From JBBDSJ01 sp040905025 (GTDB taxonomy: Bacteria; Pseudomonadota; Gammaproteobacteria; Methylohalomonadales; Methylohalomonadaceae): 50,451 nt of DNA. The position numbers and the translations under genes were made by a program. Location: assembly GCA_040905025.1 (NCBI GenBank), contig JBBDSJ010000030.1, forward strand, positions 1 through 50,451, written 5' to 3'. Positions 1 to 8,599 of the stretch are shown in pieces. The notes beneath the pieces are model-generated. The model was not told the DNA's origin. It worked only from the letters and a program-made list of their open reading frames with translations, and searched no databases. How positions within the stretch are numbered: position 1 is the stretch's first letter; every line of letters starts with the position of its first letter.

Positions 1-1
1 G

Positions 2-82
2 CACGATAAATTACTGAATGGACTCTTCAATTTGGCCGTTCGGCGTTTGCCGAAAGCCGGTGATCATGCGAAAATTCCCTGA
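2..82 (+). CDS. Possible C-terminal end of an upstream gene (partial)
   Basis: An open frame enters the window at its left edge and stops at TGA 80-82, giving 26 residues that end in RRLPKAGDHAKIP. Codon choice (GCC, CCG, GGT, GAT) resembles the neighbouring genes. The fragment is too short to recognise. By position it could be the last residues of another hopanoid-cluster gene, but this is inference. The stop codon falls at the start of a 19-base tandem duplication. Confidence 0.35.
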   Translation, partial: HDKLLNGLFNLAVRRLPKAGDHAKIP

Positions 83-114
83 TGTAAAGCTTAATTCCTG
101 ATGTAAAGCTTAAT
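78..114. repeat. Tandem duplication of a 19-bp unit
   Basis: The unit CCTGATGTAAAGCTTAATT at 78-96 is immediately repeated at 97-114, with only the last base differing. It begins at the stop codon of the possible upstream gene. It looks like a slippage duplication. No function is evident. Confidence 0.8.
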
Positions 115-176
115 GGGTTCAAACTGTTATCGCTTACAGTTACATGATTCAAGACAATCTGTAATGTCCGACCTGA

Positions 177-411
177 GGAACCTCTGATTAATCCAGAGGT
201 TCCTGCAGTACATGGATGTACTGCCATTTTTCAACCACTTAAGTGGTTGAAAAATGAAGAAAATCGAAAATCACAATTTTCGATATTACGTCCTTTGCTA
301 CGTGACCGCTACATCCATGTAGCACTGCTCGTGCTCTGAGGAGTGGCACACGGATGTGCCGCTAACGGAGCCAAGGATGCAGTATTCATGGATGAATTAA
401 TCAGAGCTTCC
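177..411. repeat. Mosaic palindromic repeat, copy A1
   Basis: This 235-bp stretch before the cyclase gene consists almost entirely of consecutive hairpins. They are: GGAACCTCTG/CAGAGGTTCC (177-203); GCAGTACA-TGGA-TGTACTGC (205-224); a perfect 32-bp palindrome centred between 240 and 241 (225-256); ATCGAAAAT-CACA-ATTTTCGAT (263-284); GCTACA-TCCA-TGTAGC (308-323); GGCACA-CGGA-TGTGCC (345-360); and ATTCA-TGGA-TGAAT (384-397). The outer ends, GGAACCTCTGATTA (177-190) and TAATCAGAGCTTCC (398-411), form terminal inverted repeats. Related copies lie at 12935-13018, 29040-29273 and 40669-40862. There is no coding potential. Confidence 0.85.
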
Positions 412-454
412 CTAAATTAATTCGACCCGATTTCCGGAGACACCCCAAAGTACC

Positions 455-2416
455 ATGTTAACGCAACCGCGCTACCGGCTGACTGATGCAGCTGAAGCAA
501 GTCCCGGCCAGGCCGAACTGATCCCGTCACTGCACAGCCAGCAACTGGATACTGCGTTGACAGCGGCCTGCCAGAAAATTCTTGCCGACCAGCAGGCGGA
601 TGGACACTGGTGCTATGAACTCGAAGCCGATTGCACGATTCCGGCTGAATACATCCTGTTCAATCATTTCATGGATGAAATCGAACCTGAACTTGAAGCC
701 AAACTTGCCAACTATCTGCGTGCACACCAGACCGATCATGGTGGCTGGCCGCTTTACCATGGCGGCGATATGGACATCAGCTGTTCGGTAAAAGTCTACT
801 TTGCCCTGAAAATTGCCGGTGATTCAGCCGATGCCCCGCACATGTGCCGCGCGCGTGAAGCCATTCTCGCCCATGGCGGTGCCGCCAAGGCCAATGTGTT
901 TACCCGCATCGCGCTGGCATTGTTTGAACAGATCCCCTGGCGCGGCACACCCTTTGTCCCGGTTGAACATATGCTGTTCCCACGCTGGTTTCCGTCTCAT
1001 ATCAGCAAGATTTCGTACTGGTCACGTACGGTCATGGTGCCGCTGTCAATTCTGTGCAGCCTGAAGCCCAGGGCCGCCAATCCACGCGGCGTCAATATCC
1101 GTGAATTGTTTGTCACGCCACCTGAAGATGAGAAACATTATTTCCGGCCGACCACCTGGCTCGGCCAGGCATTTCGTATCTGGGATCTGATCGCACGTAA
1201 ATGTGAACCGTTGATCCCGAATATTATCCGGCAGGCCGCTGTCAAGCGGGCGGCAAACTGGTTTATCCCGCGCCTGAACGGTGTCGATGGTCTCGGCGGC
1301 ATATTCCCGGCCATGGTCAACGCCTATGAAGCACTGGCTTTGCTCGGTTATCCGGCCGACCACCCGTACCGGGTCGAATGCCGTGAAGCTATTCGCCGGT
1401 TGCTGGTCATTAATGATGACAGTGCCTATTGTCAGCCCTGCCTGTCACCGATTTGGGATACTGCAATCGTCGCGCTGGGTTTGAAAACAAGTCCGGTGCA
1501 GGCTGATGCAAGCATTCAAAAATCACTCGACTGGCTGGCGGCGCGGCAGTTAAGTGATGAACCCGGTGACTGGCGCGACAGTCACCCGGACTTGCGCGGC
1601 GGTGGCTGGCCGTTCCAGTACCGCAATGACTACTATCCGGATCTTGACGATACCCCGATGGTGGCCTGGGCCATGCACAGTTTCGATCCGGAACGTTATC
1701 GCGGTGCTATCGAAAAATCCTGTGACTGGATTTGTGGCATGCAATCAAGGAACGGCGGATTCGCGTCGTTTGATTCCGACAACACCTGTTACTATTTGAA
1801 TTATATTCCGTTCGCTGATCACGGCGCACTGATTGATCCGCCCAGCAGTGATGTCACAGCCCGCTGTGTAATCCAGTTATCGCTGCTGGATAAACCTGAC
1901 TATCGCAGTGCCCGCAGTCGTGCGATTGCGTACCTCAAAACTGAACAGGAAGCCAACGGCTCGTGGTTTGGCCGCTGGGGTACCAATTATATTTACGGTA
2001 CCTGGTCGGTTCTGGTCGCACTGGAAGTTGCCGGTGAAGACATGCAGCAGGATTATGTCCGTCGGGCTGTAGACTGGCTCAAATCTACACAGCAGTCCGA
2101 CAGCGGCTGGGGTGAAGGCAACAACAGTTATTACGATCCGCCCAAAGCCTATCAGCGCCACCCGAGCACACCGTACCAGACGGCCTGGGCACTACTTGGC
2201 CTGATGGCCGCCGGTGAAGTGAATTCAAGCGTCGTTGAACGCGGTATTGAGTACCTGTTATATCGCCAGAAAGCTGATGCCTTGTGGTCAGATGCAAGCT
2301 TTACCGCACCCGGCTTCCCGCGCGTATTTTTCCTCAAGTACCACGGCTATGCAAAATTTTTCCCGGTCTGGGCACTGGCACGCTACCACAACCTGCAGAC
2401 GCAAACGGCGCGCTGA
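455..2416 (+). CDS. shc: Squalene-hopene cyclase
   Basis: This class II triterpene cyclase protonates squalene and folds it into the pentacyclic hopene or diplopterol skeleton; the family acts as a monotopic membrane enzyme. The protein is 653 residues, the normal family length. It carries the acid motif DLDDT at residues 396-400 (the DXDD class II signature) and repeated QW-type motifs such as GSWFGRWG and SGWGEG in the C-terminal half. The ATG at 455 follows a GGAGA at 436-440 at a rather long distance. It is the first gene of the run with hpnG (2 nt downstream), a dioxygenase and hpnN. The mosaic repeat A1 lies just upstream, so promoter elements are hard to place. Confidence 0.97.
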   Translation: MLTQPRYRLTDAAEASPGQAELIPSLHSQQLDTALTAACQKILADQQADGHWCYELEADCTIPAEYILFNHFMDEIEPELEAKLANYLRAHQTDHGGWPLYHGGDMDISCSVKVYFALKIAGDSADAPHMCRAREAILAHGGAAKANVFTRIALALFEQIPWRGTPFVPVEHMLFPRWFPSHISKISYWSRTVMVPLSILCSLKPRAANPRGVNIRELFVTPPEDEKHYFRPTTWLGQAFRIWDLIARKCEPLIPNIIRQAAVKRAANWFIPRLNGVDGLGGIFPAMVNAYEALALLGYPADHPYRVECREAIRRLLVINDDSAYCQPCLSPIWDTAIVALGLKTSPVQADASIQKSLDWLAARQLSDEPGDWRDSHPDLRGGGWPFQYRNDYYPDLDDTPMVAWAMHSFDPERYRGAIEKSCDWICGMQSRNGGFASFDSDNTCYYLNYIPFADHGALIDPPSSDVTARCVIQLSLLDKPDYRSARSRAIAYLKTEQEANGSWFGRWGTNYIYGTWSVLVALEVAGEDMQQDYVRRAVDWLKSTQQSDSGWGEGNNSYYDPPKAYQRHPSTPYQTAWALLGLMAAGEVNSSVVERGIEYLLYRQKADALWSDASFTAPGFPRVFFLKYHGYAKFFPVWALARYHNLQTQTAR

Positions 2417-2418
2417 AA

Positions 2419-3198
2419 ATGCTGGGGATTTATGCGGCCCTACCCGCTGAAGCCCGCTGTCTGTTTTCCCACAGCCCGGCACGCTTGACATCGCTTGATT
2501 ATCCTGCCGCACTGAAAACTCGTATGCTCATGCCGCTCGGTACTGATACTCAGCTATGGATTGGTGGTATTGGCCCGGAGCGTGCCCGCGCCGGCGCAGA
2601 CCAATTGCTGCAAGCCGGTGCCCGGGCTTTATTGAGCTGGGGCTGTGCCGCTGGACTCAAACCCGGACTCAATGCCGGCGATATCATTATTCCTGCCACT
2701 GTCCTGGATACTGGCAGACAGACGGAATTCAAACCTGATCACAATTGGCGCCAGCGATTTTTGCAAATGCTGTTGGCAGCCCCGGACAGTATCAGCAATA
2801 TCCTGCAAGACACGTTGTGCAGTAGTGAACAGGTGATCGCAAGCAGCATGGACAAGCAACAACTGGCTGAACAAACCGGTGCCAGTGCCGTGGATATGGA
2901 AACTGTCGCAATTGCCGGGCAGGCTGCTGCGGCCGGTGTGCCTTTTTTATGTGTCCGTGTGATTGCCGATACAGCCAGCATGCAGTTGTCACCACAACTA
3001 CTGCAGACACTGGATGCATTTGGCCGTCCGGATATGCGGCAACTGGCCGGTTATCTGCTGCGTGAACCGGCAGCTGCCGTCCAGCTCTGGCACCTCGGTC
3101 GTTCTTTCCGGCGTGCGCGGCGACAACTGACGCGGCTGGCGCAATCATCAGATGACCTGTTTGGCTGGCAGCGCAACTCTGCTGCCGGTTCGGTATAA
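2419..3198 (+). CDS. hpnG: Hopanoid-associated nucleoside phosphorylase HpnG
   Basis: This is a purine-nucleoside-phosphorylase-like protein of 259 residues. In hopanoid producers HpnG removes adenine from adenosylhopane, opening the route to ribosylhopane and bacteriohopanetetrol. The start at 2419 is 2 nt after the cyclase stop, which implies translational coupling; the frame stays open further upstream inside shc, but that would give a spurious extension. Visible signatures are the GIGPERARAGADQLL segment, SWGCAAGL, and the late AVDMETVAIAGQAA stretch typical of the family. The partner HpnH, which makes adenosylhopane, is not in the window. Confidence 0.88.
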   Translation: MLGIYAALPAEARCLFSHSPARLTSLDYPAALKTRMLMPLGTDTQLWIGGIGPERARAGADQLLQAGARALLSWGCAAGLKPGLNAGDIIIPATVLDTGRQTEFKPDHNWRQRFLQMLLAAPDSISNILQDTLCSSEQVIASSMDKQQLAEQTGASAVDMETVAIAGQAAAAGVPFLCVRVIADTASMQLSPQLLQTLDAFGRPDMRQLAGYLLREPAAAVQLWHLGRSFRRARRQLTRLAQSSDDLFGWQRNSAAGSV

Positions 3199-3199
3199 T
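3194..3199 (+). promoter_or_regulatory. Possible -10 element inside the end of hpnG
   Basis: A perfect TATAAT in the context CGGTATAATGCCCGG overlaps the stop codon of hpnG, 65 bases before the dioxygenase start. I see no convincing -35 hexamer at 16-18 bases upstream. If active, it would allow the dioxygenase and hpnN to be expressed separately from shc-hpnG. Confidence 0.3.
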
Positions 3200-3264
3200 G
3201 CCCGGGTTTTTAACAATCAACGCCTGATATTCATTTTATAAATTCATATCCAAGGTAATACCCA

Positions 3265-4020
3265 GTGAGCACAAATATCCTGACACCGGCGCAGATTGAA
3301 GCCTTTCATCGCGACGGCTATGTTCTTGTCAAAGGCCTGTATTCTGCAGACGAAATGCAAAAAATCGCCGCCTGGACTGAAGAAGTGAGCAATTATCCGG
3401 AAGTTCCGGGCAAGTACATGATGTATTTTGAACAAAGCAAACTACAGCCGGGCACCCGCATACTCAATCGCATGGAAGATATCGAGCCATTTCATCAGGG
3501 TTTCAGAGATGTTTTTCAGGGTGCGAAAATGCGGGGCGCAGTGGCTGAGCTGTTTGGTGAAGCAGCAGTACTGTTCAAGGACAAGATTAATTTCAAGATG
3601 TCCGGCGGTGATGGCTTCAAGGCACATCAGGATGTTCAGGCCGGCTGGGATCGTTATGCCAGCATCCATATCACGGCACTCGTCAGTATCGATGTCTCAA
3701 CACACAAGAATGGCTGTCTTGAACTGGCACCGGGAGCGCATGCACAGGGGCTGATCGGTGAATCCTGGAAACCCCTGGATGAAACTGCACATGACTATGT
3801 TGCCTGCCCGACCGAGCCAGGTGATGCCGTATTTTTTGACTCATTTATTCCACATCGATCCGGTCCAAACCTGACCGACAAACCACGCCGCGTCCTGTAT
3901 GTCACCTATAACAAACTCAGTGAAGACGACCATCGGCGCCAGTACTACGCTGACAAGCGCCTTAGTTACCCGCCTGACTGCGAACGCGATGCTGACAAGG
4001 AATACGTGTTTCGCGTGTAG
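3265..4020 (+). CDS. Phytanoyl-CoA dioxygenase (PhyH) family protein
   Basis: This is a 251-residue non-haem Fe(II)/2-oxoglutarate dioxygenase. The iron triad is visible as HQD in GFKAHQDVQAGWDRY and the distal His in SFIPHRSGPN, followed by the 2-oxoglutarate-binding Arg in KPRRVLYVTYN. The N-terminus (LTPAQIEAFHRDGYVLVKG) is typical of PhyH proteins. It starts with GTG at 3265. Its place between hpnG and hpnN, all on one strand, suggests that it oxidises a hopanoid or its side chain, but this is inference. PhyH relatives also act on phosphonates, ectoine and small acids, and the sequence alone does not fix the substrate. Confidence 0.85.
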   Translation: MSTNILTPAQIEAFHRDGYVLVKGLYSADEMQKIAAWTEEVSNYPEVPGKYMMYFEQSKLQPGTRILNRMEDIEPFHQGFRDVFQGAKMRGAVAELFGEAAVLFKDKINFKMSGGDGFKAHQDVQAGWDRYASIHITALVSIDVSTHKNGCLELAPGAHAQGLIGESWKPLDETAHDYVACPTEPGDAVFFDSFIPHRSGPNLTDKPRRVLYVTYNKLSEDDHRRQYYADKRLSYPPDCERDADKEYVFRV

Positions 4021-4080
4021 TTCCGGCAGTAACCGTTTGTTGCAAGCAACTGCACACACTTTTCCTTTCCAAACACCATC

Positions 4081-6744
4081 ATGTCTGATACGAATTTGAT
4101 GTTCGACCGTCTGCTGGGACGCTGGCTGCGTACAGTCATCCACTATCGCCATAGTGTAATCCTGGCGTTTGTTATCGCCACACTGCTGGCGGGTGTATAT
4201 ACCGTCCGCGAAATCAGCATCAATACTGATACCCGTGACATGTTGTCAGCCGAGCTTGACTGGCGACAACTGGATTTGGCGTATAAGGAAGCGTTTCCGG
4301 TATATGTTGATAATATCGTTGCAGTGGTTGAAGCAGAAACTCCGGATCAAGCGGCAGATGCAGCCCGGCAACTGACCACAGAACTGCAAAAAGACGACAG
4401 TAATTACCAGCAAGTCTTCCATTTTGGCAGCCTTGAGCATATCCGCAATAATGCACTTCTGTATCTGGATAGAGATGAGTTGGCCGATCTGGCCGACAAC
4501 CTTGCCCGGATACAGCCCTTTCTCGGCCAGCTGTTACAGGAACCAAATCTGCGTGGTCTGTTTGCGTTACTCGAAGACGCATTAATCGCGCAACAAGACG
4601 GTACTGATGTTGATCTGGTACCCCTGATTAACGAAATCAATGCTGTACTCACAGCATCAGCAACCGACAAAACCACCTATCTTTCCTGGCAAAACCTGAT
4701 CAGCGGCAATGTTGATGAACGTGATGTTTATCGTGAATTTATTATAATCAGGCCGGAAATCGATTTTGGCAGTCTGTTGCCGGGTGAAACCGCCATTCAG
4801 GCTGTACGTACTGCGGTCAGGGATCTGGATCTGCAAGACCGGTTTGCGGCAGAAGTACGACTTACCGGTGGTACGGCACTGGGCTATGAAGAACTGGAGA
4901 GTGTCAGTCAGGGCAGCGGTATTGCCACCATCATTGCGCTATTGATAGTTGCTATCATCCTGGTTTTTGGCCTGCGCTCAATGCGGCTGGTACTGGCTTC
5001 TTTAAGCAGCCTGATTGCCGGTTTGCTGTTAACGGCCGCGATTGCCACCCTGACCGTGGGTGAGTTGAACATGATCTCGGTTGCATTTGCGGTGCTTTAT
5101 ATTGGCCTGGGTATCGATTTTGCAGTGCATTTTTGCCTGCGTTTTCGCGAGCACCATGATGTCGTTAATACCGATACGCTTTTTGCTACCATTGAAAAAA
5201 GCGGCGTTAGTGTTGGCGGTTCTTTGTCGCTATGTGCGTTAACGACTGCTGTCGGATTTTATGCCTTCATGCCAACAGACTATCGCGGCATTGCCGAGCT
5301 TGGCTGGATATCCGGTACCGGAATGTTCATCAGTCTGCTGGTTACGATGACATTATTACCGGCGTTACTTGCCACATGGCCGCCCCGGCCGATCATAGAC
5401 AGCGCAGATGAAAGACGGGCGGCATCTGTAAAAATACCGTCTGCAGGCTGGTGGATCGATTTATCTTTGCGGCATACAAAAACTGTCTGCACCATCGCTG
5501 CCATACTGGCTATAGCTGCAATCTGGCTAATACCGCATGTCCGTTTTGATTCGAATACGCTGAATCTGCAGGCTTCTGATAATGAGTCCGTGCAAACCTA
5601 TCGTGATCTGCTGGCTGATCCGGACACATCGCCGTGGACAGGTATTGTAATTGCAGATAACGAAATCCAGGCGCAACAACTGGCAGCAAATATGGAAACG
5701 TTGCCTGAAGTAAACCGGGTTCTGACCTTGCAGGATTTCATTCCCGCGAACCAGACTGACAAACTTGCGATCATTGATGATATCAATTTCCTGTTGCTCG
5801 GCGGTCTCGAATTGAACAACAGTGCCAGCATTACCAATTCCGGACGGCTTGCAGCCATTGATGAGTTTCTGCAATTTCTCGCTACCCTGCCCCCTGAACA
5901 ACAGACACCGGAACTCCGGCAATTAAATACCGGGCTGGAACGTCTATTTGCCGACGCACAGCAACAGCCGCAATTGCTTGTCGGTATAGAGGATCAACTG
6001 CTGCAAAACCTGCCGGGACGTATTGATGAGTTGACTGCATCACTGAATGCAAGCGAATTTGGCGAAGAAGATTTGCCGTCATCATTGCGTGAACGCTGGT
6101 TAAGTCCTGATGGTGAATATCTGCTCGAGATATTACCCACTGCTGATCTGAATGATGTTGCAGAAATGCGCAAGTTTGTTACAGCAGCGCGTGACATCAC
6201 ACCGAATCTCGTTGGCAGCCCGGTCATTCAGACAGAGGCCGGTGCTGCAGTCGTTGCTGCATTCAAACAGGCATTCATACTGGCATTGTGTGTTATCGCA
6301 CTGATGTTATGGGTACTGTTGCGTAATCTGCGGCTCACGCTGATTGCGCTGATACCACTGTTGCTGGCAGCCGCCTTGACTGCGTCTGCAACCATATTGC
6401 TTGGCACACCTTTTAATTTTGCCAACATCATTGCCTTGCCGCTACTACTGGGTATAGGTATCGACAACAGCATCCACATACTTTATCGCCATCGTCTGGC
6501 ATCGCTGAATGGCAACTTGCCGACCCTGCAAAACAATACGACCCGCGCGATTATTATCAGCGCACTGACGACGATGTTAAGTATTGGCAACCTGGCTTTT
6601 TCGCCGCATCAGGGCACAGCAAGTATGGGGCTGTTATTGACTGTCGGTATCGCGATCAGTCTGGCCTGTGCATTGATACTGTTACCGAGCCTGCTGATAC
6701 TGTTCGACAAACAGCCAGTGCATGTTCATACGAATGAGCCTTGA
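4081..6744 (+). CDS. hpnN: Hopanoid-associated RND transporter HpnN
   Basis: This is an 887-residue MMPL/RND-type inner-membrane protein with two homologous halves. Each half has a leading membrane helix, a large periplasmic loop (roughly residues 45-275 and 490-720) and a five-helix block ending in IGLGIDFAVHF or LGIGIDNSIHIL. HpnN proteins move hopanoids from the inner to the outer membrane. The length, duplicated architecture and position behind shc-hpnG support this family over MmpL or SecDF relatives. It begins 60 bases after the dioxygenase gene and closes the plus-strand run. The next gene converges from the other strand. Confidence 0.9.
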   Translation: MSDTNLMFDRLLGRWLRTVIHYRHSVILAFVIATLLAGVYTVREISINTDTRDMLSAELDWRQLDLAYKEAFPVYVDNIVAVVEAETPDQAADAARQLTTELQKDDSNYQQVFHFGSLEHIRNNALLYLDRDELADLADNLARIQPFLGQLLQEPNLRGLFALLEDALIAQQDGTDVDLVPLINEINAVLTASATDKTTYLSWQNLISGNVDERDVYREFIIIRPEIDFGSLLPGETAIQAVRTAVRDLDLQDRFAAEVRLTGGTALGYEELESVSQGSGIATIIALLIVAIILVFGLRSMRLVLASLSSLIAGLLLTAAIATLTVGELNMISVAFAVLYIGLGIDFAVHFCLRFREHHDVVNTDTLFATIEKSGVSVGGSLSLCALTTAVGFYAFMPTDYRGIAELGWISGTGMFISLLVTMTLLPALLATWPPRPIIDSADERRAASVKIPSAGWWIDLSLRHTKTVCTIAAILAIAAIWLIPHVRFDSNTLNLQASDNESVQTYRDLLADPDTSPWTGIVIADNEIQAQQLAANMETLPEVNRVLTLQDFIPANQTDKLAIIDDINFLLLGGLELNNSASITNSGRLAAIDEFLQFLATLPPEQQTPELRQLNTGLERLFADAQQQPQLLVGIEDQLLQNLPGRIDELTASLNASEFGEEDLPSSLRERWLSPDGEYLLEILPTADLNDVAEMRKFVTAARDITPNLVGSPVIQTEAGAAVVAAFKQAFILALCVIALMLWVLLRNLRLTLIALIPLLLAAALTASATILLGTPFNFANIIALPLLLGIGIDNSIHILYRHRLASLNGNLPTLQNNTTRAIIISALTTMLSIGNLAFSPHQGTASMGLLLTVGIAISLACALILLPSLLILFDKQPVHVHTNEP

Positions 6745-6942
6745 TGAGTAAACTGGCGGGAATTCTTCCTGACGCTTAACAGGTGGCCTTCCTTGGCGAA
6801 TTCTCGATCCGTGAATTACCACTGCATCGTCCCTGAACACCTCATCCTGGAGGCTTTCCCTGATATCCTGTGTTTTACTTTAACGAAACAGCCACGGAAA
6901 TACGTCCCCCAAATGGGTGATTTTTACACTTTTGTCCGGTAT

Positions 6943-8595
6943 TTACTTTCTGCTGCGATAATTCCGCAACAATTGCCTGCCACGCAGCAAACAATAGTGC
7001 CACAGGCAAACCAGCCGCTGCCATAACCGGCGACATATATCTGCGCAGACTTTCAGTCCACGTAGCAACCGGGTCCTGATTGCTGGCCATTGACGTGGCC
7101 ACCAATGCCGGTAAACCTGATCAAAATCAACAGGATCAGCTGACGGTACCCGCCAGTATGACAGCAGCCATGCAGCTGCAAGCACAGCTGCAAACAGAAG
7201 CTGCAATTGCGTCAGCACGAAGCCGGGCGTATACGGCTCACAACTGACAGCATAAGGTAACGATTGATACAACCGGCAAGGTGCCATGCCGACGACAATA
7301 CACAATGCCGCCAGTACAAACATCGCGACACGCTGATTAAAGACAGCTTCTGCAATATCCTCTGCAGGCGGTTTCGCAGGTCCAAAAAATACCCGCCATG
7401 GATAGTAGAAACCGGCATGCACAACTGCTGTGACAACTGCCAGCAAGAATACAATTCCAGGCCAGACACTGCCGGGTTCAAATGCTGCTTCTATAATTAA
7501 CAGCTGGCTGATGTAACCCGCAGTTAATGGCATTGCCAGCAAGCTCAGTGCCGCAATCAATGTATATGCTGTCGTCAGCGGCATACGCTGAAACAATCCA
7601 CCAAGACTGGACAATTGACTGCTGCGGCCACGCTCGATGACAACGCCGGCGCTCATGAACAGCAGCGCAAAAATCAGACCATGGACAAAAGCAAACCCGG
7701 CCGCACCACTCAGGCCGGTATCATTGCCCAATCCCACAGCCATCACAATTATTCCGGTAGAACTGATAAATCCGTAACCAAGTAACCGGGTGATGTTACG
7801 GCTCAATAATGCAAACACTGCACCATAGATCAACATCAACAAGCCAACTGCAAGTAACCATTCAAAACCGGGAAACAAACGCAACAACAAATACACGCCG
7901 GCCTTGCCGGTAAATGCGCTGAACCAGACCAGGCTTAATGCTGACAGTTCCTGACAACAATCCGCAAACCAGGCCGATAACGGCGGCGCTGCTATCGCGG
8001 TCAGAACAGCGAGTAGTATTAAAAATGCGGGCCAGGCCTCGATATCACCGTCACTGACCAGAATGGCCAAATCAACACTGCCGCTTGTATAAACTTGCCC
8101 GACCACACCAATCAATAAAAAGACACTGGCCATGCCATGCAAAAACAGCAGGCGGCGTGCAGCGGCATAGGCATGCCGGCCCGGCTGCACACTTACCAGC
8201 AGGCTCGCCGTCAGTATTAACATTAGCCAGGCAAATATCAGCGTTAGCCAGTCACCTGCCAGAACAACGGCAACTGCAGCGGCAGCATGCGTCAGACCAT
8301 AACCCGTTTCGGCATATGTACTCCGGCCGCCGCCATACAGTACAGTTAACACTGCCAGCAAGGTAAACAGTATCGCAAACAACCGTGCCAGATAATCCAG
8401 AGCCAATAACGCCAGCCTGCTTTCACCCAGCACAAACTCAAAACTGCGGCCACCGGGCATTTGCCAGACCAGTATCAGCGCACAGGTGGCCAGCAACAGG
8501 GTGACGGCAGTTCGACTCCAGCCACGCAACCATACTGTGCTGGCGGCTGCCAGCAGCAACAGCAAAACCGGATGCAGACTTTCAATCATGATCAT
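6943..8595 (-). CDS. Orphan NuoM/MrpD-like membrane protein
   Basis: A 550-residue very hydrophobic protein with about 14 membrane helices resembles the proton-channel subunits of complex I and Mrp antiporters (Proton_antipo_M type). Aligned by eye with NuoM from this window, the TM8 lysine is kept (TGKAGVYLLLR against LKMGGYGFLR). The TM5 glutamate is not (IFAWLMLIL against VFWEAMLIP), and the TM7 lysine is replaced (IAAPPLSAWFAD against VKIPMWPVHTWLPD). The C-terminal 70 residues are basic and Trp-rich. It lies 4 bases after a 73-residue membrane protein on the same strand. No other Mrp subunit or DUF2309 partner is present. Ion transport is only a family-based guess. Confidence 0.75.
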   Translation of the reverse strand: MIMIESLHPVLLLLLAAASTVWLRGWSRTAVTLLLATCALILVWQMPGGRSFEFVLGESRLALLALDYLARLFAILFTLLAVLTVLYGGGRSTYAETGYGLTHAAAAVAVVLAGDWLTLIFAWLMLILTASLLVSVQPGRHAYAAARRLLFLHGMASVFLLIGVVGQVYTSGSVDLAILVSDGDIEAWPAFLILLAVLTAIAAPPLSAWFADCCQELSALSLVWFSAFTGKAGVYLLLRLFPGFEWLLAVGLLMLIYGAVFALLSRNITRLLGYGFISSTGIIVMAVGLGNDTGLSGAAGFAFVHGLIFALLFMSAGVVIERGRSSQLSSLGGLFQRMPLTTAYTLIAALSLLAMPLTAGYISQLLIIEAAFEPGSVWPGIVFLLAVVTAVVHAGFYYPWRVFFGPAKPPAEDIAEAVFNQRVAMFVLAALCIVVGMAPCRLYQSLPYAVSCEPYTPGFVLTQLQLLFAAVLAAAWLLSYWRVPSADPVDFDQVYRHWWPRQWPAIRTRLLRGLKVCADICRRLWQRLVCLWHYCLLRGRQLLRNYRSRK

Positions 8596-8599
8596 GTAG

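Noticed and set aside
177..411. CRISPR array or phage attachment array
   Set aside because: The repeats are palindromic modules with no constant spacing and no spacers, and no cas genes are nearby.
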